NCBI GenBank assembly: GCA_017651165.1 | Contig: JAGCDH010000012.1 | Span: 47,053-111,052 of the forward strand | Direction: 5' to 3' | Source of the DNA: Bacilli bacterium | GTDB taxonomy: Bacteria; Bacillota_I; Bacilli_A; RFN20; CAG-826 | Length of the DNA stretch: 64,000 bases | Shown: piece after piece, positions 16,223 to 25,400 of the stretch | How the letters are laid out: each line of letters opens with the position of its first letter | How positions within the stretch are numbered: position 1 is the stretch's first letter | The notes under the pieces: model-generated | What the model saw: the letters and a program-made list of their open reading frames with translations, nothing else | Told to the model about the DNA's origin: nothing | Database searches by the model: none | Translations under genes and position numbers: made by a program

Positions 16223-17271
16223 TATCTCTTTTCCCCCATTCTAATTCTTGGATCAATAAATCCGTACGATAAGTCTGTAACGATGCCTGCTAATAAGCCG
16301 ACTGTGGTGAAAATCGCCATATCGACCATTAAGACGTTATAGTCAGGCGCGTTCAAGGCGGTGATGTATAGTCTTCCGATACCTGGGATATCGTACAAAC
16401 TCTCTAAAATCATAGAGCCACCAAAGACACCAATAAATTCCGCCAAGATAGATGGAAGAATTGGCACGAAGGCGTTTCTTAAAGCGTGACGGACAATGGC
16501 TTGGTTTTTGGTTAAGCCTTTGGTTCTCGCTAACAATAAGTATTCACTGGACATGACTTCACAAAGTTCAGCTCTGACGAATCTGGTATAACCACAAACA
16601 GAACCAAACGATAAGGACATGACTGGAATGAAGTACGCTAAAATCTTTTTAGATATAGTTTCATCTGGTCTCGCCCAAGCCGGAGGCAGCCACTGCAGTT
16701 GATAACTGAACCACTGAATCATAAACGTAATAACAACGAAGGATGGGATGGAAATAAAGACCATGACTAATGTAGAGATTAAATGGTCGACCCATGTATT
16801 CTTCTTTAGGCCCGCTAAAATACCAAGACCGATACCTAATGGCACAGAAACGATAACGGAAATCACGTTAACGCTGACGGTTGGTGGTAATTGTTGGGCA
16901 ATAATGAAAATGGCGGATGCACCTGGTTCAACCTTTGTGGAGGTACCCCAGTCCCATTTAGTGACGATATTACCAATCCAAGAGAAATATTGCTTAATAA
17001 TTGGTGTGGTATAGAAGAAATATTCAGTTCTACCGATAATAACACGATCAAGTGGTGTGACAGTAGGAACCCATTCTTCCACCGCTGGATGTTCTATAAC
17101 CGTACAATAACCAAGTTTAACTTGGTTCATGTAGAAAGCATAGATAACATTCTTATCAGTGGCAATAACTTTGGATGATGGAAGTGATTTTACAAGGAAA
17201 AAGGTCAGTGTTAGGATAATGAACGCTGTTACAAACGCTAGAATTACTCTCTTAATTGAGTACTTTAACAT
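16222..17271 (-). CDS. oppB: Oligopeptide ABC transporter permease OppB
   Basis: Permease subunit, 349 aa. N-terminal TM (about 9-29), an extracytoplasmic segment of about 100 residues (to ~125), then five further TM helices. The EAA motif (EYLLLARTKGLTKNQAIVRHALRN) lies at about 247-270. Slightly longer than the usual ~310 aa because of the segment after TM1. A strong ribosome site (GGAAGGAGAAGGAC before ATG) and a good promoter upstream make it the first gene of an oppBCDF transcript, separated from the upstream binding-protein genes by a terminator. Confidence 0.93.
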   Translation of the reverse strand: MLKYSIKRVILAFVTAFIILTLTFFLVKSLPSSKVIATDKNVIYAFYMNQVKLGYCTVIEHPAVEEWVPTVTPLDRVIIGRTEYFFYTTPIIKQYFSWIGNIVTKWDWGTSTKVEPGASAIFIIAQQLPPTVSVNVISVIVSVPLGIGLGILAGLKKNTWVDHLISTLVMVFISIPSFVVITFMIQWFSYQLQWLPPAWARPDETISKKILAYFIPVMSLSFGSVCGYTRFVRAELCEVMSSEYLLLARTKGLTKNQAIVRHALRNAFVPILPSILAEFIGVFGGSMILESLYDIPGIGRLYITALNAPDYNVLMVDMAIFTTVGLLAGIVTDLSYGFIDPRIRMGEKR

Positions 17272-17310
17272 GTCCTTCTCCTTCCTAACACTTTCAACAA
17301 GTGTCTATTA

Positions 17311-17348
17311 AATATACCATAATGAGACCCATTCTTCAAGAATGGTCT
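17311..17348 (-). promoter_or_regulatory. oppB promoter with a long inverted repeat over the -35 box
   Basis: TTGAAG (-35, 17334-17339), a 17-base spacer and TATATT (-10, 17311-17316). The inverted repeat AGACC-ATTCTT/AAGAAT-GGTCT spans 17325-17348 with one unpaired base and covers the -35 box. This placement is typical of a repressor operator. Confidence 0.6.
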
Positions 17349-17367
17349 TAAGATATGTAAATATAAT

Positions 17368-17403
17368 AAAACCCCTCCTCCGTTTAATTAGGATTTGGGG
17401 TTT
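17368..17403 (-). terminator. Terminator between the Ig-repeat lipoprotein gene and oppB
   Basis: AAACCCC/GGGGTTT stem (17397-17403 with 17369-17375) followed on the minus strand by TTATTATATTT. The loop is long (about 21 nt). It would separate or attenuate transcription between the protease-binding protein genes and oppBCDF. Confidence 0.65.
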
Positions 17404-17425
17404 ATTTTTGTTAGTCAACTAACGA

Positions 17426-19246
17426 TTAGAGATCGAATAAATCGTCCACTTCTGTGTAATCCTTAAGAGCAGGAACAAAGATTTGTGATTTTTCGTTATC
17501 TAAGTCTTGATAGGTGTGATTGATTTGATAAATAGCGTGGTAATCATAGCCACCATAGCTATATGTCTCATCTAATTCAAGAGCAAGAGCCACGACGCGA
17601 TTGTTTTCAATGGTATACATCATTCTTTGGTCGATAATTTCGGCTGTATTGTATGGAATACCATATCTATTTTCATCATCTAAATTTGATTTTTCATCGA
17701 AACGGATTGTGGCATCAAGGAAGAAACTATTTTCTCCTCTTGAACCATAATGAACGTTCTTGGCTCTGGAATAACCGACTAAATCAGTCATACCATCTAA
17801 TCTCGCGTTTTTAAAAACGTTATTGAAATAGGATTTACCTGAGGTGAAAAGGTTATCAAGAACATCGAGGAGTGGATCGGTTCTCTGGTGGCCTTCGATA
17901 TCTAGATAGTTTTGTGTAGGAACATCTAAATAGGTCTTAACATCACCAGTTTGATGGAAGATGAATGTTTCATAATACTCATCGGTATGGAAGATCCAGT
18001 CGTAATTTGTGAAGTCCATTGCGCCTTCGACTGATTCGATTTCAGCATCGGTTTCCCAAATGCGGAAATAAGCATCATCTTTACTGGCAACGAATCTTTG
18101 ATCCCAACGATCGTAAGAATAGAGTTCTGTTTTATTGTTGGCATCTGTTCTATAGATGGTTCTCATCCACATTTCGTTATCACAGATAGCAGTGAGCTTT
18201 GGATCTTCAGTCGCAGAAATGGTCTTTAAGCCATCGTTAATTGCGGTAGCAGCGTCGATATCGATTTCTGGAGAAACATAGACTGGGACTTCAGTTTTGA
18301 GGTTTGGATTGTCTTTATCAGCGACAACGACAGTTGTTTGACCAGGGTTGATACCGGTGATGAGACCACTATCACTGACGGTAGCGATTGATGGATCGTT
18401 ACTGGTGTAAGTAACGTTTTGACCAGAATAACCAAATTGTGGAAGCGCGGATAATTGATAAGAGCTATCTGGATTTGGTTCTTCGTCATTGCCTCTTGTT
18501 AAAACAGAAACGAGACGGTTATTAACGATGAGTTCATCTGGATAATACTTTTGAGTGTTGTCCACTACTGCGGTTGAATCTGGATCTGGCACCACAATTG
18601 GTGTGCTTCCATCAATGACATTAACAGAGAATGAATCGCTGAATGATTGATAGGAAATAGTAATTGTGCGCTCACCAGTAGATTCAAATTTTGTACCTTC
18701 AACAGGATTAGATGTGTAGTTGGTGACTGGTTGGCTGGAACCATCGCTATAGTTAGCGTTGACCACTAAGCCATCTAAATCTAATGCTCTATTAAGGAAA
18801 TAACTTTTTCTCACATGTGTGGAATCAACAGTGATACCAGTGAGTTTAACCCCGACTGTAACGTCGAAACTAGCGGTGAAGTTTTCATAGCTAATTGTGA
18901 CGTTTTGGGCACCATGTGTATTTAAAATGGCACCATTGGCAGGACTACTTGTGTAGTTGGTGACTGGTTGGCTTGAACCATCACTGAAGTTAAGTGTGAC
19001 CACTAATCCAGTTAAGTTAAGCGCATCACCATTGAGATATTCTTTTCTCACATTGTCAGCATTGATAGAGATACCAGTCATCACTGGAGCAATGGAAGTA
19101 GAAGTACTGCTGCTCGATGTGGATGGTATTTCGCTAGTTGTGGAAGGTGGTAATTCACTGCTAGATGAAGATTTCTTTTTACCACCACAACCAACAATGG
19201 AAGAGGTAGCAAGTAATGCGACGAGTAATACTAATTGACGTTTCAT
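17426..19246 (-). CDS. Lipoprotein with three Ig-like domains and an unknown C-terminal domain
   Basis: 606-aa surface lipoprotein of unknown function. Signal peptide with Cys at about residue 20 (SSIVGC), a Ser/Thr/Pro linker (to ~55), then two tandem group-3 bacterial Ig-like (Big_3) repeats of about 80 residues each, sharing VRK.Y, L.GLVV and FSDGSSQPVTNYTS patterns. A Big_2-like module follows (VTYTSNDPSIATVSDSGLITGINPGQ..., about 275-330). The C-terminal ~270 residues match no family I recognise; they look mixed alpha/beta and lack enzyme motifs. It sits between the OppA-like gene (16-base gap) and oppB. An accessory role in peptide capture or protein display is inferred from position only. 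Confidence 0.75.
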   Translation of the reverse strand: MKRQLVLLVALLATSSIVGCGGKKKSSSSSELPPSTTSEIPSTSSSSTSTSIAPVMTGISINADNVRKEYLNGDALNLTGLVVTLNFSDGSSQPVTNYTSSPANGAILNTHGAQNVTISYENFTASFDVTVGVKLTGITVDSTHVRKSYFLNRALDLDGLVVNANYSDGSSQPVTNYTSNPVEGTKFESTGERTITISYQSFSDSFSVNVIDGSTPIVVPDPDSTAVVDNTQKYYPDELIVNNRLVSVLTRGNDEEPNPDSSYQLSALPQFGYSGQNVTYTSNDPSIATVSDSGLITGINPGQTTVVVADKDNPNLKTEVPVYVSPEIDIDAATAINDGLKTISATEDPKLTAICDNEMWMRTIYRTDANNKTELYSYDRWDQRFVASKDDAYFRIWETDAEIESVEGAMDFTNYDWIFHTDEYYETFIFHQTGDVKTYLDVPTQNYLDIEGHQRTDPLLDVLDNLFTSGKSYFNNVFKNARLDGMTDLVGYSRAKNVHYGSRGENSFFLDATIRFDEKSNLDDENRYGIPYNTAEIIDQRMMYTIENNRVVALALELDETYSYGGYDYHAIYQINHTYQDLDNEKSQIFVPALKDYTEVDDLFDL

Positions 19247-19262
19247 AAACTCTTACCTCCTT

Positions 19263-22200
19263 TTATTCCTTAACGAGGTTCTTATTCTTAGCAACTGAGG
19301 AATAGGATTCAGTTGGTGAACCGAATTCGCTAGCGCCTTCGACTTTAATAGCTAAGCTATAGTAAATTTCGACTGTCCAATATTTGTTGTAGTTAACAAG
19401 GGTGAATGGGTGTTCGTCCCATTGATCTGGCTTGTCTGGATCATCTAACTTATTAGCTTTTCTAATTTGTCTTTGAATCTCTTGTGCGGTTGTTTCATCT
19501 AAACTAATAGATGCGGTAATGGTACTACCATTAGCGGATGGTGTGTAATTAAGAGTGAAGCCACCATAACCGAAGACGTAAATTTGGACACGTGTTAACG
19601 CGATTTGGACGCTGCTAGAATCGATGAATTCTGCAACAACAGAGAAGTCACGGCCGAATTCGAATGTGTTGCCGGCTTCAGTGTTGACGTCCATGTAACA
19701 TTTATTAACGGTCTTAGCAAGTTCACCTTCTTTAACGACACCGCCGTGGTCAGAGACTGCCCATAAGGAGTCAAATGCCCAAATCTTGTTGTCGTAAATT
19801 AATGGTTTACTTGGAGTGACTTTGGATGTATCAACACCCCAGTTAAGGGTGAATGATGAGGAGTTATCACTCTTTAATACTTCTAAGAAGTTAAGAGGAT
19901 TATAGGTATTACCGGAAATAGCGCCGAAGCCTAAGTCGAATCTACCAATCATCATGTATTTGTAGTAAACATCCATCCAGGAAGTGACGGCTTCTTGTTG
20001 TACTTCTAAGATAACCTTGCCATCGCAGACACCTGGATCATTGAAGGCTGTGGTGAAGTATTTAGCAATCGCGTTGCCGTATTCTTCTGGGTCAGTTTGA
20101 TTCATCCATCTAATATGGATTTTAATCTTTGTTGGGTTGGATTTTGTGCCGTATTCAAGTTTGTTATCAGCGACTAATTCTTTAACGGCTGCTCTGAAGC
20201 AGGAGACCGCTCTATCGAGGGAGAAACCATAGGTTGGTTCACCATCACTATCGTAGACTTGATAGGCCGCAATTGCGTCTTTATGAGCTTGTGAATCGTT
20301 ATAAGAAATACCGTTTTCTGGATCGCTTAAATAGGCATCGGAGAAATAACTAATGGATGGTTGAACACCACGGTTAGAAGCGAATTCTTTTCTGTTAATG
20401 GAATAGAATAAACCATTTAAGAAGTTATCGTTACTCATCCATGGTTTGATATCCCAACCTTCGGTATTCTTCCAAAGTTTGCTATCGATTTCATTCCACA
20501 TTTCTTGTGTACAAGAGTTAACGTTGAGTTTAAATGTAGAGTCACCTCTGGTCTTATAAACTCTTGGTTTATTGACTTCGACAGAAATCATCTTGGATGG
20601 AATACCACAGCTGTCTAAGTCGCCGTTATTGAATCTTTCATACACCTTTGTTGTGGAACTGGATGTATCGATACGGATAAGTTTGACACCGGCAATGAAG
20701 TATCTGCCTGTTTCAAACCAATCAGCGTTTTTCTTGAAGACGATGTCTTGGTTCTTGTGCCATGCTTCAAGCATATATGGCGCTAAGTTAATGACATAGT
20801 CAAGAATGTTGTCTTTGTGTCCGGATGGGCCGTTAGGGTTGAAGGCACCGTATCTTTCAGCGCCGACTTTGACGGAACCACTACCGATTGTTTCAACGAA
20901 TTCTTCTGGTAATGGAGATAATAAGCTGGATGATAAGGTGTACATCGCGGTAAATCTATCGATTGGAGTCAAGATTTTTAATTGGATGTAATCACCATTA
21001 TCGGAATGACCAGTCTCAAGGCCTAATTCGCCAGAAGCTTTCATTTCATTCCAAGTATCTTTAGCGACTTGGTCGGAAACATCTTCGGTTAAATCGAAGT
21101 ATCTCTTTGCACCATAGATACCATATGTTTCATCACCAGCCATTTCTGGACCACGGTCTAATTCGTTCGCACCTGTTAAGAGAAAACGATAAGCGAATTC
21201 GTAGTCATTAATGGAAACTGGTCTATTGTCAAATGTCTTGTCTCCCCAAGCACTACCGTTGTAACGGTATTTGAGTTCGTTAGTCTTGACATAGATTCTC
21301 CATGTGTCATAAAGACCTAATGGGTTAGGATCTTGTGCACCTGGAGCGACTTCTTGACCATTGTAGACCGGAATTGGTCTATTGAACGCTGTGGTGTTGC
21401 CATTGAATGTGACGGTGTCTTTTGCTAAGACTGGGTACCATTCATAGGCGTCTTTTGTGCTGTTGAGTTTTGTACCCCAGAAAGAAGAGGTAATGTAACC
21501 TTCTAAGTCAGAGACTTGGCTACCTTTATTTTCTCTGGAGTTAATGGTTAATGGATCTTCAGAATAAGCACTGTGGAGATACATCTTATGAGCTTCGTTG
21601 GTTTCATTGATGGAACCATTTTCGGAAAGTGTACCTTCACTTAATAAACCGAAGCCGTAACCAGTAATATAGTTGGTTGTTGGTAAATTAACACGTTCGG
21701 AATATTTAACATAACCACCATTTTCGAAGAGGGTGATACCTGTTAAATGGTTATCCATCGCGTATTTTTCTAAGCTACCGAGAATTTCTGTTCTCTTTTC
21801 GATGGCTTCTTGTCCAGCGAGGGAAGCAAAGTTATAACCACCATTGGCTGGAGCAGCGTCGCTAACAGTAATTCTGATGAGTTGTTGAGGAGCAGCATTG
21901 TTGCTTTCCTTAACAGTAAGAATGGCAGTACCTACACCAACAGCGGTCACAGTACCGTTATTTGTGCATGTGGCCACACTTCTTGGTGTGCAAGTGTAAG
22001 TATATGATCTTTGAACATCTGGATCACCGCCCTTAGCGTTAACGATAACGTGGGCTTCTTCACCAATGTTTAATGGATATGAACCATCGGCTAATTTATT
22101 GCCACTACTTAATGCAACAGTGAAGGAGAATGGCTCAGCTTGTGAAGATGAACTGGAGCTAGAAGTACTTGGTTGAGCGCTTGTGCTAGTTGGCGCTGAT

Positions 22201-22454
22201 GTGCTTGTGCTAGTTGGTTGATTAGAAGTACTTGGTGGGTTCACAGAAGTACTGGTTGGTAAGTGTGAGCTTGTGGTCACGCCTTGGCCAGAAAGAGTGC
22301 TACTGTTGCTAGTTGGAACTTCACTAGTAGTACTAGGAATTGCACTAGTGCTTGGTGGAACTTCAGTTTTGCTGCCTTTTCCACCGCAAGCGGCAAGAAC
22401 GCTAGTAGTTAATAAGCAAGCGGCAAGGATACTTAATGAAAATCTCTTTTTCAT
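19263..22454 (-). CDS. oppA: OppA-like peptide-binding lipoprotein with Ser/Thr linker and Ig-like domain
   Basis: Extracellular solute-binding protein (family 5) presumed to capture peptides for OppBCDF, 1063 aa, about twice the usual ~550. Signal peptide with lipobox SVLAAC (Cys ~23), then a ~75-residue Ser/Thr/Pro linker, a Big_2-like Ig module (about 108-205, ending with AVGVGTAILTVKESN), and the SBP_bac_5 region from about 225 to the end. That region shows YEFAYRFLLTG, LKILTPIDRFTAMYTLSSSLLSPLP and YKYMMIGRFDLGFGAISG, which fit the family. The assignment as OppA rests on this region plus the neighbouring transporter. Its start is only three bases from the protease stop, with GGAGG upstream. 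Confidence 0.85.
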   Translation of the reverse strand: MKKRFSLSILAACLLTTSVLAACGGKGSKTEVPPSTSAIPSTTSEVPTSNSSTLSGQGVTTSSHLPTSTSVNPPSTSNQPTSTSTSAPTSTSAQPSTSSSSSSSQAEPFSFTVALSSGNKLADGSYPLNIGEEAHVIVNAKGGDPDVQRSYTYTCTPRSVATCTNNGTVTAVGVGTAILTVKESNNAAPQQLIRITVSDAAPANGGYNFASLAGQEAIEKRTEILGSLEKYAMDNHLTGITLFENGGYVKYSERVNLPTTNYITGYGFGLLSEGTLSENGSINETNEAHKMYLHSAYSEDPLTINSRENKGSQVSDLEGYITSSFWGTKLNSTKDAYEWYPVLAKDTVTFNGNTTAFNRPIPVYNGQEVAPGAQDPNPLGLYDTWRIYVKTNELKYRYNGSAWGDKTFDNRPVSINDYEFAYRFLLTGANELDRGPEMAGDETYGIYGAKRYFDLTEDVSDQVAKDTWNEMKASGELGLETGHSDNGDYIQLKILTPIDRFTAMYTLSSSLLSPLPEEFVETIGSGSVKVGAERYGAFNPNGPSGHKDNILDYVINLAPYMLEAWHKNQDIVFKKNADWFETGRYFIAGVKLIRIDTSSSTTKVYERFNNGDLDSCGIPSKMISVEVNKPRVYKTRGDSTFKLNVNSCTQEMWNEIDSKLWKNTEGWDIKPWMSNDNFLNGLFYSINRKEFASNRGVQPSISYFSDAYLSDPENGISYNDSQAHKDAIAAYQVYDSDGEPTYGFSLDRAVSCFRAAVKELVADNKLEYGTKSNPTKIKIHIRWMNQTDPEEYGNAIAKYFTTAFNDPGVCDGKVILEVQQEAVTSWMDVYYKYMMIGRFDLGFGAISGNTYNPLNFLEVLKSDNSSSFTLNWGVDTSKVTPSKPLIYDNKIWAFDSLWAVSDHGGVVKEGELAKTVNKCYMDVNTEAGNTFEFGRDFSVVAEFIDSSSVQIALTRVQIYVFGYGGFTLNYTPSANGSTITASISLDETTAQEIQRQIRKANKLDDPDKPDQWDEHPFTLVNYNKYWTVEIYYSLAIKVEGASEFGSPTESYSSVAKNKNLVKE

Positions 22455-22457
22455 GGT

Positions 22458-25400
22458 TTATTTACCTCCTTCTTTTCTTTTCTTTGTTGCCAAAGAAATG
22501 GCAATGAGGGCCGCACCGATTAAGACGATGACAGCTGGGATGATAATGGCGGCGCTATTAATAGAAGCGGAACGACCATTACTATTTGTGGTATTGGATG
22601 TGTTGTTGTTTTGGACGTTGGCTGGGAAACCGTTAATGAGGATCTTGCCACCGACGTTGACTGTACGATCAAGCATATCGACGAATTCGAGGACGCCTTG
22701 TTCGTAGTAGAAGTCTAATTTGACTGTCACTTCTGTACCTTGTACAGTTGTGAAGCCTTTATTGAAGTCATCATAGTCATTCGCGTGAATGAGGATGCCT
22801 TGTTTGCCTCTTGCGTAGTCAGTCGCGCTGACGAAGAGTCTCATATTGCCACCATCAGAGATTTCTTCAGCGGCTTCTTTAACGAAGTCTCTGGTTTCAT
22901 CGAGATAGTACATATTTCTATCTTCATCATAATGGGCTTCAACACGGTTATAACCGATAACGCCATAGGCTAATTTAGAATCGTTGAAGTAGAATCTGAC
23001 ACGTTCTTCACCACTAGCGTCGCGGTATTGAGTAATGCTTTGTAAGACTGGTTCTGCACCATCGATATGGAGAGTGTAGGTCTTGCTCACAAGATTACCT
23101 GTACCACTTAAGATGTAGTTGAATGTGAGTTCGTATTCACCACTTTCGAATGATTCACCGGTCATTTCATCAAATAATGGAACGATCGCATAGGCTCTGT
23201 GGGCCACATAACCAGAGGATAAGTAGTTCGCATCAACGTGTGATTTGAACAATGACCATCTACCTAATGTGTCACCGAAGAGCATATCTTGGAGAGAATT
23301 TCTATAGACTGGGTTACTTTCACCTTTCTTGGTGATGGTGAAGTAGTTGTCTATGACAGATCTCATCATGAATTGTTGAATAATTAAGGTGTTGGATGTT
23401 TTTGGATTGCCAACATAGATTTCATTGCTTGGGTTATCTAAGTATTCACCAGTGACTGGATCAGTACCGACTTTGTAGAAACCAACCATCTTATCGAAGG
23501 ATTGATCATTGGTTAAGACTTTTTCGGTGATAATCTTTTGTGGTCTTTCAGCGTAACCCGCCATAATCATGGATTCGAAGTTGACGTTATCTTTACCAAT
23601 TAAGGATTTAGCAACATCGTTCACTAAATCTGATGGGTAAACTTTAGTAATGTCTTTTTCGAAGTTGAATGGTTCGAACACTGGAGCGGAATCATAGCTT
23701 CTACTTGCATCTCTATCTGTACCGGAATAGAAACCAGCATATGGGATAGAAAGGTCTGGGCTATTATCTTTGGATTCTAATGTCACGAAACCTTCAATCA
23801 TACAGCCGTATTCATAATTCGCTAAGATGAAGTCTTTGACTTCTTCGCTTAATGAATAGGAGTTGATGGTCACGGTGCTGTCGCCTGGGGCAACGCTCAC
23901 GGTTTGACCGGTCACTTGATCAATAAGGACGTCCTTAGTGGATTGAGCTGTATAACTTGGAAGTGGTTGCCAATCAATACCTTCAGTCGCGGCATTGTAA
24001 TAATAACCTTTACTAATAATAGTCTTCTTGTTAGCTAAGTAATCAGCTTCACTAGCGTAGTAATCGATGTCTCTTGTGACATGGAAGACATCTCTATAAG
24101 AAGCTTCACCTGTACCGGTGGTCATTTCATAGATATCAACATCATAGAATGGGACACCAGTGAAGGAATCGACCTTTTCAATATCGCCTTTGAAGTTGTA
24201 ATCTTTGGTAACGATATCGTTTGGTTGTTCAAGAGCTGGTCTCATGATGGATAATTTGACGTTGTATTCTCTTGTTTCTTGACCTTCGTTATGAGCGGTG
24301 AAGGAAATCTTCACATCGCCTCTAGCGATATCTGGATTATTCTTTAAGAGGACTTTACTTCTTCTGGAGATTTCGATGGTTGTGTCACTACCTTCATCGT
24401 GGTAATCGTAGTGAGAACCTTCGAGATAAACATCAGTGCTGAGAGCACCCGCTAAATCGACCATACCAGCACCTTGAATTCTTGGTGAGGTAAGTGTGAT
24501 TTCGTTGGTCTCTGGATTTTCGTTTAAATCATAGCAAGGATCAGCGGTAGACATGAGTCTCATATCCACGGTGGATCTATATGCATTGTAAGCGTTGTTT
24601 TCTTCTTCAAGAGCGGTCGCTTTCGCTGCTTTTTCATCAGCGGTTGAGCTTGGCATAGCATTGATTTCCGCTAATCTAGCGATATGGCCTTTTGCTTCTT
24701 TGGAAAGAACAACTGATTGCGCACCTGCGTAGTTAGGCGCGGCCATGGATGTACCACTTAAATATTGGTAGCACTTGTATAAATATTTTGGAGACTCTTT
24801 TTCTTCTTTTGTGAGGTTGGTCATTGCGTGTTCTGGGACAGCGCCTCTGATGTTATCACCAGGAGTGGTGATATCTGGTTTGAGGTCTAAGTCATACGCT
24901 AAACCATCAGAAGAGAAGTTGCTGAGTGTATTAGCATTTGGGTTATCACTAACTTGTTTGTTAATGATTTTGAATGAACCGTTCTTTTCGCTTTCGAATA
25001 AAGCTTTATCTTTATAAAGAACGAGAGCGCAAGGCATTGTTGGTTTGAAGCCATCGCCGAAACTACAACGGAAGTTGAAGTCAGAAGCAGTTGGGTCGTT
25101 ATTGATAATAACTAAGCCAATCGCACCTTTGCTAACCGCTGTGCTGTATTTATCAGCGAATGATGTACTACCACGATTGACAACAACAATCTTGCCGTAA
25201 ACGTCTAAGTTGCTGTAGTCAGCGCTTGTACCAAAGCCTGGGACGTAAACCCATGAACGGGATGGATTATCTTCATCAAAAAGATCTTTCATACGGAATT
25301 CTTTGGAGTAATCATCATCCATACCTTGTCTATTGACGATTTGATCTTCGAAGGCAACGTTTTGACCATTAATTTGGAAAGCGTTTTCATAGAAGATTCT

